Counted from the stretch's first letter, positions 46,171-54,779 are shown. The stretch is DNA of 64,000 nucleotides from Candidatus Thiothrix anitrata (GCF_017901155.1 NZ_CP072800.1:3437283-3501282), one strand, 5' to 3'. The notes: generated from the sequence alone by a model not told the origin. Translations and numbers: made by a program.

Positions 46171-47742
46171 TTAATTCACGGTCACATCAATCGTCAGCGT
46201 CACCACATCATCTTTTGCCAACGCCCCGACAGCCCATATACCCGTATCCTTGTCATACGTACCCGTGACTGTCGCATGAGCAACATACGTGACTCCGGCT
46301 GGCAACTGATCTGTGGCTTCTACACCTGTCGCCGCCCCCGGCCCCTTGTTAGTCAAGGTAATGGTGTAACGCACGGTATCACCTGATGCAACATTCGATT
46401 TATCTGCCACTTTGGTGATTTCTAAATCAACATCCTGTGCCACAGCAGGTTGCAAAGGGTTGGTAACGGTAATCAGCTTCGGATTATTCGCCTCAATCGT
46501 TACTGTTTGCCCCGGTGCGTATTGCGCCGCGCCGTAAGTGAAACCTGTCGGAGCCGTTGGTGTTACCTCGGTCACAGTACATTGTGTGCCGACAGGAATC
46601 GCATCGGATTCGTAAGTTTCATTGTGTTTAACGAGGATGCCAGTCTTGTCAAAATTATCGCCAGCACAATCCAGATTGAAACTGAATGATTGCGGGTCTG
46701 TACCGTTTGTTACTTCTTTTTTGATACGTAACACCCCGGAAGGCGCGGAAACCCCCATCCACACCCGGTAGCCGATACTCACATAACGATTGCCTGCGGC
46801 TAAAGTATCGCGAAAATCATACTTTGATGCAGACACCGCCCCAAATGCCGCAGCACCGCGTAAAATGGTCGTGGTAGGCGCACTAGGCTCCAAAGTGGTT
46901 TCATGGCGATTCCCTGCTGTATCAAACACCCCCCACGGATTGCCAGTTTCCTGCCCCACTTGTGCATAGTGCATAGTTCCGCCATAACCCGGAACTAATG
47001 CGCCACCCGCATTACTGTTATGAATGCCACTGGCATCAATTCCAGCCAATACTGGCGTACCATCTCCCTGTACGTTATTAGTGGGATAATCGTTATACGC
47101 TTGCTTTGCCTTATCCCAGAACATAGCCTTGTATAACTCGTCTTCCAACGGCAACCGTGGCCCAGGATAGTTCGCATCAAAACTGGTAATGCTTACGTTG
47201 CCAGAGGTCGTGTCACTGAAGGTAAAAGCCCCTTGGTTAATATTCCCGGTCGCCAACCAGTTCATGTAGCGAGCCACCATATTCAAAGACAACCAATCAA
47301 TCGGTAATTTCGCCGCTTCTGTCGCCGACATCGCCATACCATCTTGGTTAAACGGTGTCACACTCCAAGTGCCACCACTATGGGTATACGCAGCAAAGCA
47401 AAAGTCATTTCCGCAACTTGCCCCAATCGGTCCAAACCCCATCGAATTACCCGGATCAACAGCATTCAGGAACGCCACCCAGTCACCCACAGTAATTTGC
47501 GTCTGACTGACTCGGTACTTATACCCCACACCACCATAGTTACCTGCACGGTTATCATCAGGATTACCTGCATCATCAATCACCACAAAACTATCGGCAA
47601 ATGACGGTTTTGGCACACCAGCAGGCAAGGTCATAGAATCAAGTGCATACGCGGACGAACTGCCCACAAACAGCATTGCCACACACACACCGATAGCGAA
47701 GGATGAGCGTTGCAACGCCCATGATTGGTTGGTCGTTTTCAT
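46171..47742 (-). CDS. Secreted FGE-like, DUF5979, DUF11 protein
   Basis: This 523-residue paralogue of the next gene has the same plan in short form: signal peptide (cut near SSAYA), FGE-like domain (about 30-325; ITVGDWVAFLNAVDPGNSMG, PRLPLEDELYKAMFW, GVFDTAGNRHETTLEP, YRVWMGVS), one DUF5979-like module (PVGTQCTVTEVTP) and a C-terminal DUF11 domain (VDLEITKVADKSNVASGDTV). The ATG at 47742 is preferred because AGGGG lies 8 bases upstream; an ATG at 47760 has no such site. It is first in the block and ends 31 bases before the larger paralogue starts. Confidence 0.88.
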   Translation of the reverse strand: MKTTNQSWALQRSSFAIGVCVAMLFVGSSSAYALDSMTLPAGVPKPSFADSFVVIDDAGNPDDNRAGNYGGVGYKYRVSQTQITVGDWVAFLNAVDPGNSMGFGPIGASCGNDFCFAAYTHSGGTWSVTPFNQDGMAMSATEAAKLPIDWLSLNMVARYMNWLATGNINQGAFTFSDTTSGNVSITSFDANYPGPRLPLEDELYKAMFWDKAKQAYNDYPTNNVQGDGTPVLAGIDASGIHNSNAGGALVPGYGGTMHYAQVGQETGNPWGVFDTAGNRHETTLEPSAPTTTILRGAAAFGAVSASKYDFRDTLAAGNRYVSIGYRVWMGVSAPSGVLRIKKEVTNGTDPQSFSFNLDCAGDNFDKTGILVKHNETYESDAIPVGTQCTVTEVTPTAPTGFTYGAAQYAPGQTVTIEANNPKLITVTNPLQPAVAQDVDLEITKVADKSNVASGDTVRYTITLTNKGPGAATGVEATDQLPAGVTYVAHATVTGTYDKDTGIWAVGALAKDDVVTLTIDVTVN

Positions 47743-47962
47743 TAGCAGCCCCTGTTTCATTAGATACTTTGTAAATTTTTATGCCGATTCTTATATTTCA
47801 TTAGAAAAATCTATTGGCCATTAGTATGGTAGCATTTTACTCAACACAGCCCAACCGAAACCAGAAGAACGGTAATTCCTCCTGCAAACGTTGCAGAATG
47901 CGCCACTTGCACGTTATCTTGCATCCCCATAACAACGACATTTTGAAAGAGGAGGATGCCCC

Positions 47963-48724
47963 ATGTTGCAAGCTATACGCACTTACGGGTTGATGGTTTT
48001 TATTGCTGCCTTACTGATTAGTTCCCTCCTCCAAGTATGGACGGGGAAACCAGTAGCTATTTTATTAGTCACCCTAGCTTTTGCCGTATTCAGTGCGGTG
48101 AACTATCAGCGTGCGTCCTGCACACAAGCCGATTGGCAGACAGTGCGTCGCCCCCCTGATTTGTGGCTCACGATCTTAGGTAAAGGGGTGTTCTGGGGCA
48201 TTACGCTAACCTTGCTGATGCTGCAAGAACAAATCTGGCCTTGGCTGGGTTTTGTGTTCTTTTTTGTCTTAACCAGTTGGCGGATGGCGGCACTGCCACA
48301 AACACACATTGAAACGGGGCTGATACCCGTCGGCGCGTTAGGTGTCATGGGCAGTGTTCTCGCCTTGGGACTGCCGCTTTCTACTGCGGTATACGTTGGC
48401 ATCATGAGTTTGTTAGGTGCGATGGGTGCTTTATTCATCATGCCGTTGCAAGCCCTGCTGACTTACCTCGCCACCCCGGAGCACCAAACCAAAGCCAGCA
48501 GCATTGATGTGCTGACCCAAACCCTGATCATGTTGCTGTTTACCAGTAGCTGCGCATTATTGCTGTGGTTAGGGCTAGACACGCCTGTGTTACTGACGGC
48601 GTTGAGTTTAGTCACCGTGATGGGCACGTTGTATACCATTTACCAAATGCCGCAATCGTTGCTGCGCTATGTGTTTAGTCGCCTATTTCATGCGCGTTAC
48701 CGCTCTGAAAGTCTTGGGGTTTGA
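47963..48724 (+). CDS. Membrane N-terminal part of an LplT-Aas-type fusion, separated by a frameshift
   Basis: The 253-residue product has about six membrane segments and matches the C-terminal half of an MFS transporter as found fused ahead of Aas in many proteobacteria (GAMGALFIMPLQALLTYLAT). A strong GAGGAGG ribosome binding site precedes the ATG. Its last residues (LRYVFSRLFHARYR) are the start of the acyltransferase domain, after which the frame shifts: one extra base near 48703-48706, compared with the second copy at 51691, ends this frame at 48724. Before the shift the two parts would have formed one protein of roughly 960 residues. It may still act as a separate membrane subunit. Confidence 0.75.
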   Translation: MLQAIRTYGLMVFIAALLISSLLQVWTGKPVAILLVTLAFAVFSAVNYQRASCTQADWQTVRRPPDLWLTILGKGVFWGITLTLLMLQEQIWPWLGFVFFFVLTSWRMAALPQTHIETGLIPVGALGVMGSVLALGLPLSTAVYVGIMSLLGAMGALFIMPLQALLTYLATPEHQTKASSIDVLTQTLIMLLFTSSCALLLWLGLDTPVLLTALSLVTVMGTLYTIYQMPQSLLRYVFSRLFHARYRSESLGV

Positions 48725-50855
48725 ACATTTGCCTGCATCCGGCGGGGTGTTATTGCTGGGCAATCACATCAGTTTCATTGACTGGGCATTGGTGCAAATG
48801 GCAAGCCCGCGTCAATTGCATTTCGTGATCGAAAAAGGCTATTACGAACGTTGGTATTTAAAAGGTTTCCTCAACTGGTTCGGGGTAATCCCGATCAGCA
48901 GCGGAGCGAGTGCGGATTCGCTGGAAAAAGTCACAGAAATGCTCAAAGCCGGTGAAGTGGTGTGTTTATTCCCCGAAGGCACGATTAGCCGTACCGGGCA
49001 GTTGTCCGAATTCAAGCGTGGTTATGAGAAAGCGGTGAAAGGCACGGGCGCGGTGATTGTGCCGTTTTACCTGCACGGTTTGTGGGGCAGCCGGTTTTCA
49101 CGTTCCAGCGGCTTTTTGCGCGAAAATCGCCAGTCCGGTTTCAAGCGTGACATCGTGGTGTCGTTTGGCAAAGCCTTGCCGGAAACCATTCCCGCGCACG
49201 AATTGAAACAGAAGGTGTTTGATTTGTCGTTTGCGTCGTGGGAGGCGTATTCGCACCTGATCGACCCGATTCCGGTGAACTGGTTGCGTGCGGCCAAGCG
49301 CATGAGTTTCCGCATGGCGGCAGCAGATGTGATCGGCGAACCGTTGAGCCATCACCGTTTTATGACAGCGGTGTTCCGCTTTGCGGTGCTGATTAAAAAG
49401 CTTAGCCCAGAACAGAATATTGGCTTGTTATTACCCACCAGCTCGGGTGGGGCGATTGCGAATATGGCGGTGCTGACGCTGGGTAAAACCATTGTGAATC
49501 TGAATTTTACCGCCAGCAGCGAATCGATCCATAGCGCGGCGCAGCAGGCGGGCTTGCAACGGGTTTACACCTCCAAACGTTTTCTGGATAAGCTGAAAGA
49601 GCGTGGGATTGATATTCCGGCGATTTTGCCTGACACCCCGTTGACGTTTTTGGAAGATTTGAAAGCGGAAATTCCCAAACACCAATTGCTGACTACGCTG
49701 TTGATGGTGATGTTATTGCCAACCCGTTTATTGCAGTGGTTGTACATTCCGAAAATTGACTTGGATGCGACGGCGGCGATTCTGTTTTCCAGCGGCAGCG
49801 AAGGTGCGCCCAAAGGTATTGAGCTTTCCCATCGCAATCTGGCGGTGAATGCGCGGCAGGTGGCGGATGCGCTGAATACGCTGGATAACGATGTGATCAT
49901 GGGGACATTACCGACGTTCCACGCCTTCGGTTTGCTGGCGAGCACGCTGATGCCGTTGTCGGAAGGCATTCCGATTGTGTGTCACCCCGACCCGACCGAT
50001 GCGGTGAATATTGCCAAAGGTGTGGCGCGTTATGAGGCAACCTTGCTGTTTGGCACAGGGACGTTTTTGCGTTTGTATGCGAAAAATTCGCGTGTGCATC
50101 CGCTAATGTTCCAATCGTTGCGCTATGTGGTGGCGGGGGCGGAAAAACTGGCACCGGAAGTGCGTCGCTTATTTCTCGATAAATTTGGCAAGAAATTGCT
50201 GGAAGGTTATGGCGCAACTGAAACATCACCCGTTGCCAGCGTGAATTTGCCCGATCAGCTTGATACCCGTTACTGGAAAGTACAGGCAGCGAACAAAGAA
50301 GGCACGGTGGGTTTGCCATTGCCGGGAACGAGTTTCCGCATCGTTGACCCTAATACGTTGGAAACTTTGCCGACGGGTGCGGATGGCTTAATCCTGATCG
50401 GTGGCCCGCAAGTGATGAAAGGCTATTTGAATGCGCCGGAAAAAACCGCGCAAGCGATTGCCGAACTCGACGGGCAACGCTGGTACAAAACTGGCGACAA
50501 GGGACATGTGGATGAAGACGGCTTCCTGACCATTGTTGATCGCTATTCACGCTTTGCCAAACTCGGCGGGGAAATGGTGAGCTTGACTGCCGTTGAACAC
50601 CAAGTGCGGCAAATTTTGGGCGATGCGGAACTGGAATTAGTCGCGGTCAATCTGCCCGATGATAAGAAGGGCGAAAAGATCGTGTTACTGATGGCGGGCG
50701 CGTATGACGAAGCGGCGGTGAAACGCAAACTATTAGAAGGCGGGATGAATTCATTGGCGATTCCATCAACGATTCGCAGTCTGGCGGAGATTCCGAAGTT
50801 GGGAAGTGGCAAGACGGACTTTGGGTCGGCACGGAAGGTGGCGGAGAGTTTATAG
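48669..50855 (+). CDS. aas: Acyltransferase / acyl-ACP synthetase (Aas-like), copy 1
   Basis: The 728-residue product is close in length to E. coli Aas (719), which reacylates lyso-phosphatidylethanolamine and activates fatty acids on ACP. The PlsC domain shows LLGNHISFIDWALVQM (HxxxxD) and CLFPEGTISRTGQLSEFK. The AMP-binding domain shows AAILFSSGSEGAPKGIELSH, YVVAGAEKLAPEV, GYGATETSPVASVNLP and WYKTGDKGHVDEDGF, ending with the catalytic-Lys region LGSGKTDF. Only its first dozen residues are out of frame relative to the ancestral fusion, so it can be functional. It begins a 2.9-kb segment duplicated at 51691. It overlaps the upstream membrane part by 56 bases. Confidence 0.88.
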   Translation: MCLVAYFMRVTALKVLGFEHLPASGGVLLLGNHISFIDWALVQMASPRQLHFVIEKGYYERWYLKGFLNWFGVIPISSGASADSLEKVTEMLKAGEVVCLFPEGTISRTGQLSEFKRGYEKAVKGTGAVIVPFYLHGLWGSRFSRSSGFLRENRQSGFKRDIVVSFGKALPETIPAHELKQKVFDLSFASWEAYSHLIDPIPVNWLRAAKRMSFRMAAADVIGEPLSHHRFMTAVFRFAVLIKKLSPEQNIGLLLPTSSGGAIANMAVLTLGKTIVNLNFTASSESIHSAAQQAGLQRVYTSKRFLDKLKERGIDIPAILPDTPLTFLEDLKAEIPKHQLLTTLLMVMLLPTRLLQWLYIPKIDLDATAAILFSSGSEGAPKGIELSHRNLAVNARQVADALNTLDNDVIMGTLPTFHAFGLLASTLMPLSEGIPIVCHPDPTDAVNIAKGVARYEATLLFGTGTFLRLYAKNSRVHPLMFQSLRYVVAGAEKLAPEVRRLFLDKFGKKLLEGYGATETSPVASVNLPDQLDTRYWKVQAANKEGTVGLPLPGTSFRIVDPNTLETLPTGADGLILIGGPQVMKGYLNAPEKTAQAIAELDGQRWYKTGDKGHVDEDGFLTIVDRYSRFAKLGGEMVSLTAVEHQVRQILGDAELELVAVNLPDDKKGEKIVLLMAGAYDEAAVKRKLLEGGMNSLAIPSTIRSLAEIPKLGSGKTDFGSARKVAESL

Positions 50856-51290
50856 GCGATAATCCCCATGTTCTTCGTGAATCTTTAACGGTTTGTACGG
50901 CAATGCCAGTTGTTGGCATTGCACCGTTTCAAACTCAGGGTCTTTATGCACCAGTGTCGCGCCTTGCAGCAACGCACTGGCGGCAATCCACGCATCTGCC
51001 AGTGAAACCCGGCAGGTGGCTTTGAGTTCCGCCGCCTTTTCCAACAATTCCGGCGACTCACGAATCCAGTCGATAGGCAGAGATTTGCACTGCTCATACG
51101 CCAGTCGCCCAGCCTGCTCCCCCTCATTCTTCCAAACACGATAGAGAATTTCCATCTGGCTCATGAAACAGGCAAACACTTTCGCCTGCCCATATTGGCA
51201 TTGTTGAAGAATGTCAGCGACAGTATTTACGCCCTCTTCATCATCACGCAAGGTCAGAAGTGCGGAAGTATCCAGCAAGTAACGTTTCAT
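50850..51290 (-). CDS. vapC: PIN domain toxin (VapC-like), copy 1
   Basis: This 146-residue PIN-fold ribonuclease toxin has the expected acidic residues: D7 in YLLDTSALLTL, E47 in MSQMEILYRV, D99 in LADAWIAASALL and D117 in VHKDPEF. It overlaps the AbrB-type antitoxin gene by 4 bases (ATGA) and converges with aas copy 1, whose stop it overlaps by 6 bases. The second copy differs by very few residues (for example EEGV versus EEGA). Confidence 0.92.
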   Translation of the reverse strand: MKRYLLDTSALLTLRDDEEGVNTVADILQQCQYGQAKVFACFMSQMEILYRVWKNEGEQAGRLAYEQCKSLPIDWIRESPELLEKAAELKATCRVSLADAWIAASALLQGATLVHKDPEFETVQCQQLALPYKPLKIHEEHGDYRL

Positions 51291-51514
51291 TCACGCTCCC
51301 GGTCAAAAGCACGATCTGCCAGCAATTGGGCGGTAGAGCCTTTACGCTTGCTGCTGCCCCGGAAAGCATCAATAGGATTTTCCTGCACCGGAATGACACG
51401 GATGGTGTTGTTCTCAATCACCCATTCCAGACGATCCGCAGCGGAAAGGTGGAAGAAACGCCGGACTTCGGCGGGGATGACGGTTTGCCCACGGGAAGTG
51501 ATGGTGCTGCGCAT
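51287..51514 (-). CDS. vapB: AbrB/MazE-type antitoxin (VapB-like), copy 1
   Basis: The 75-residue protein starts with the swapped-hairpin AbrB DNA-binding fold (MRSTITSRGQTVIPAEVRRF, ADRLEWVIENNTIRVIPV) and ends with a flexible basic/acidic toxin-neutralising tail. AGGAG lies 7 bases before ATG 51514; a longer open frame to 51640 is not supported. Directly upstream is a perfect inverted repeat that probably serves as its operator. Confidence 0.9.
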   Translation of the reverse strand: MRSTITSRGQTVIPAEVRRFFHLSAADRLEWVIENNTIRVIPVQENPIDAFRGSSKRKGSTAQLLADRAFDRERE

Positions 51515-51525
51515 AGCGGCACTCC

Positions 51526-51558
51526 TTGAATTACTTAATTGCAAAAATGGTAATTCAA
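51526..51558. promoter_or_regulatory. Inverted-repeat operator of vapBC copy 1
   Basis: TTGAATTAC (51526-51534), 15 bases and GTAATTCAA (51550-51558) form a perfect 9-bp inverted repeat beginning 11 bases upstream of the antitoxin ATG. Position and symmetry fit an autoregulatory AbrB-type operator. The duplicated segment ends at its outer edge. Confidence 0.7.
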
Positions 51559-51578
51559 GCATTGCGGTAATACAAGCG

Positions 51579-51689
51579 TCAATGCCGCCACATTTCATCA
51601 AGCTGTGCGTACCAACGATCCCGCTCCTCCACCAGCGCATCCAGCCCCTCCGTTAACTCCAGCTTTTCACGCCGCCAGATTTCGTTGCG
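51579..51689 (-). pseudogene. C-terminal remnant of an unidentified gene between the duplicated copies
   Basis: A frame ending at the TGA 51581-51579 reads as 36 protein-like, charged residues (IWRREKLELTEGLDALVEER, DRWYAQLDEMW) and runs into the junction with copy 2 at 51691, where the family context is lost. It looks like the tail of a gene truncated by the duplication. The family is not recognised and no start is available. Confidence 0.35.
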
Positions 51690-51690
51690 A

Positions 51691-53880
51691 TGCGCTATGT
51701 GTTTAGTCGCCTATTTCATGCGCGTTACCGCTTGAAAGTCTTGGGGTTTGAACACCTGCCTGCATCCGGTGGGGTGTTATTGCTAGGCAATCACATCAGT
51801 TTCATCGACTGGGCATTGGTGCAAATGGCAAGCCCGCGTCAACTGCATTTCGTGATCGAAAAAGGCTATTACGAACGCTGGTATTTAAAAGGTTTCCTCA
51901 ACTGGTTCGGTGTCATTCCCATCAGCAGCGGGGCAAGTGCGGATTCGCTGGAAAAAGTCACGGAAATGCTCAAAGCGGGCGAAGTGGTGTGTTTATTCCC
52001 GGAAGGCACGATTAGCCGCACCGGGCAGTTGTCCGAATTCAAGCGCGGTTATGAAAAAGCGGTGAAAGGCACGGGCGCGGTGATTGTGCCGTTTTACCTG
52101 CACGGTTTGTGGGGCAGCCGGTTTTCACGTTCCAGCGGCTTTTTGCGCGAAAATCGCCAGTCCGGTTTCAAGCGTGACATTGTGGTGTCGTTTGGCAAAG
52201 CTTTGCCGGAAACCATTCCCGCGCACGAGTTGAAACAAAAGGTATTTGATTTGTCGTTTGCGTCGTGGGAAGCCTATTCGCACCTGATCGACCCGATTCC
52301 GGTTAATTGGCTGCGGGCGGCAAAACGCATGAGTTTCCGCATGGCAGCGGCGGATGTGATCGGTGAACCGTTGAGCCATCACCGTTTTATGACGGCGGTA
52401 TTCCGGTTTGCGGTGCTGATTAAAAAGCTTAGCCCGGAACAGAATATCGGCTTGTTATTACCCACCAGCGCGGGCGGGGCGATTGCGAATATGGCGGTGC
52501 TGACGCTGGGCAAAACCATTGTGAATCTGAATTACACCGCCAGTGGCGAGTCGATCCACAGCGCGGTGCAGCAGGCGGGCTTGCAACGGGTTTACACTTC
52601 CAAGCGTTTTCTGGATAAGCTCAAAGAACGTGGGATTGATATTCCGGCGATTTTGCCTGACACCCCGTTGACGTTTTTGGAAGATTTGAAAGCGGAAATT
52701 CCTAAGCACCAATTGCTGACTACGTTGTTGATGGTGATGTTATTGCCAACCCGTCTGTTGCAGTGGTTGTACATTCCGAAAATTGATTTGGATACGACGG
52801 CGGCGATTCTGTTTTCCAGTGGCAGCGAAGGTGCGCCCAAAGGCATTGAGCTTTCCCATCGCAATCTGGCAGTGAATGCGCGGCAGGTGGCGGATGCGCT
52901 GAATACGCTGGATAACGACGTGATCATGGGGACATTGCCGACCTTCCACGCCTTCGGTTTGCTGGCGAGTACCCTGATGCCGTTATCGGAAGGTATTCCG
53001 ATTGTGTGCCACCCGATCCGACCGATGCGGTGAATATCGCTAAAGGTGTAGCGCGTTACGAGGCAACCTTGCTGTTTGGCACGGGAACGTTTTTGCGCTT
53101 GTATGCGAAAAATTCCCGCGTACATCCGCTGATGTTCCAATCGTTGCGCTACGTGGTGGCGGGGCGGAAAAACTGGCACCGGAAGTGCGCCGCCTGTTCC
53201 TCGACCGTTTCGGCAAAAAACTGCTGGAAGGCTATGGCGCGACTGAAACCTCGCCGGTTGCCAGCGTGAATTTGCCCGATCAGCTCGATACCCGTTACTG
53301 GAAAGTACAGGCAGCGAACAAAGAAGGCACGGTGGGTTTGCCATTGCCGGGAACGAGTTTCCGCATTGTTGACCCGAATACGCTGGAAACCTTGCCGACG
53401 GGTGCGGATGGCTTGATCCTGATCGGTGGCCCGCAAGTCATGAAAGGCTATTTGAATGCGCCGGAAAAAACCGCGCAAGCGATTGCCGAACTCGACGGGC
53501 AACGCTGGTACAAAACCGGCGACAAGGGGCATGTGGATGAAGACGGCTTCCTGACCATTGTTGACCGCTATTCGCGCTTCGCCAAACTCGGCGGGGAAAT
53601 GGTGAGCTTGACAGCGGTTGAACAGCAGGTGCGGCAAATTTTGGGCGATGCGGAACTGGAATTAGTCGCGGTCAATTTGCCGGATGATAAAAAAGGCGAA
53701 AAGATCGTGTTACTGATGGCGGGCGCGTATGACGAAGCGGCGGTGAAACGCAAGCTATTAGAAGGCGGGATGAATTCATTGGCGATTCCATCAACGATTC
53801 GCAGTCTGGCGGAAATTCCGAAGTTGGGAAGTGGCAAGACAGACTTTGGGTCGGCGCGGAAGGTGGCGGAGAATTTATAG
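51691..53880 (+). pseudogene. aas: Aas-like acyltransferase / acyl-ACP synthetase, decayed copy 2
   Basis: This is a truncated duplicate of the aas gene. The first frame (from about 51690, stop 53033) carries PlsC and the start of the AMP-binding domain. A one-base loss in a C-run near 53012-53014 turns CHPDPTDA into CHPIRPMR and stops. The next frame continues to a second one-base loss in a G-run at 53161-53164 (VVAGAEK becomes VVAGRKN), and the remainder is open to 53880. The three pieces are each highly similar to copy 1 (48669-50855). Both losses are in homopolymers, so sequencing error should be excluded before calling it dead. Confidence 0.85.
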
Positions 53881-54315
53881 GCGATAATCCCCATGTTCTT
53901 CGTGAATCTTTAACGGTTTGTACGGCAATGCCAGTTGTTGGCATTGCACCGTTTCAAACTCAGGGTCTTTATGCACCAGTGTCGCGCCTTGCAGCAACGC
54001 ACTGGCTGCAATCCACGCATCTGCCAGTGAAACCCGACAGGTAGCTTTGAGTTCCGCCGCCTTTTCCAGCAGTTCCGGCGACTCACGAATCCAGTCGATA
54101 GGCAGAGATTTGCACTGCTCATACGCCAGTCGCCCAGCCTGCTCCCCTTCGTTCTTCCAAACACGATAGAGAATTTCCATCTGGCTCATGAAACAGGCAA
54201 ACACTTTCGCCTGTCCATATTGGCATTGTTGAAGAATGTCAGCGACAGTATTTGCGCCCTCTTCATCATCACGCAAGGTCAGAAGTGCGGAAGTATCCAG
54301 CAAGTAACGTTTCAT
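53875..54315 (-). CDS. vapC: PIN domain toxin (VapC-like), copy 2
   Basis: Near-identical duplicate of the toxin at 50850-51290, with 146 residues and the same D7, E47, D99 and D117 acidic set. The reading frame is fully intact, unlike the adjacent aas copy, which suggests selection to keep the toxin-antitoxin pair. It overlaps its antitoxin by 4 bases. Confidence 0.91.
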   Translation of the reverse strand: MKRYLLDTSALLTLRDDEEGANTVADILQQCQYGQAKVFACFMSQMEILYRVWKNEGEQAGRLAYEQCKSLPIDWIRESPELLEKAAELKATCRVSLADAWIAASALLQGATLVHKDPEFETVQCQQLALPYKPLKIHEEHGDYRL

Positions 54316-54539
54316 TCGCGCTCCCGGTCAAAAGCCCGATCTGCCAGCAATTGCGCAGTAGAGCCTTTACGCTTGCTGCTGCCCCGGAAAGCGTCAATAG
54401 GATTTTCCTGTACCGGAATGACACGGATGGTGTTGTTCTCAATCACCCACTCCAACCGATCCGCAGCGGAAAGGTGGAAGAAACGCCGGACTTCGGCGGG
54501 GATGACGGTTTGTCCACGGGAGGTGATGGTGCTGCGCAT
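54312..54539 (-). CDS. vapB: AbrB/MazE-type antitoxin (VapB-like), copy 2
   Basis: The 75-residue product appears identical to copy 1 (MRSTITSRGQTVIPAEVRRF). AGGAG precedes ATG 54539. The frame is open further upstream to 54779 through a DUF559 fragment, but that part is unrelated. Because the two antitoxins match, each could neutralise either toxin. Confidence 0.9.
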   Translation of the reverse strand: MRSTITSRGQTVIPAEVRRFFHLSAADRLEWVIENNTIRVIPVQENPIDAFRGSSKRKGSTAQLLADRAFDRERE

Positions 54540-54550
54540 AGCGGCACTCC

Positions 54551-54582
54551 TTGAATTACTTAATTTGAAAAATAGTAATTCA
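54551..54582. promoter_or_regulatory. Inverted-repeat operator of vapBC copy 2
   Basis: TTGAATTAC (54551-54559) and GTAATTCA (54575-54582) repeat the operator of copy 1, with an 8-bp match because the outermost base has changed at the duplication edge. The spacer keeps the 15-base length. Confidence 0.65.
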
Positions 54583-54625
54583 GATGAGATTGTGAGGCAA
54601 GTATTGATGTTGGGCTTCTTCGTGA

Positions 54626-54779
54626 CGACGATGAAACCAGCGATGGGTTTTTGGCGGTAGAACTGGAGACCACAAAGCTGCTTGCGCCGCAGTTTTGACC
54701 ACAGTAACTTTTCAGCTTCGGTTTGGTTCTTGCGTAGATCGCGGGCGGGATCACGCAGATGTTGATGGTATTCAAGCAT
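54626..54779 (-). pseudogene. 5' fragment of a DUF559 (endonuclease-like) gene
   Basis: From ATG 54779 about 51 residues match the start of DUF559 proteins, a PD-(D/E)XK-like family: HLRDPARDLRKNQTEAEKLL, WSKLRRKQLCGLQFYRQKPI, AGFIV. The expected continuation (the DFYCP..L.VE.DGGQH core) is absent and the frame runs into the vapBC promoter. The gene was probably truncated at the edge of the duplicated segment. Confidence 0.7.

Larger units (their letters stand above)
48663..51558. repeat. Direct duplication of about 2.9 kb, copy 1
   Basis: From 48663 to the end of an inverted repeat at 51558, the sequence matches 51691-54582 with many scattered third-position differences and a few single-base indels. 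The unit holds the Aas gene from its acyltransferase domain onward plus the whole vapBC-like pair and its promoter palindrome. The silent divergence shows that the duplication is not an assembly echo. Confidence 0.93.
51691..54582. repeat. Direct duplication of about 2.9 kb, copy 2
   Basis: This is the second copy of the aas-vapBC segment. It begins inside the Aas coding sequence (TGCGCTATGTGTTTAG, matching 48663), so it lacks the membrane N-terminal part and the promoter. It ends at the vapBC palindrome (54582). About 130 unrelated bases separate it from copy 1. No insertion sequence was seen at either edge. Confidence 0.93.

Noticed and set aside
48663-54582. The 2.9-kb duplication as an assembly duplicate
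   Set aside because: Scattered third-position differences and different flanks at both ends show two real loci.
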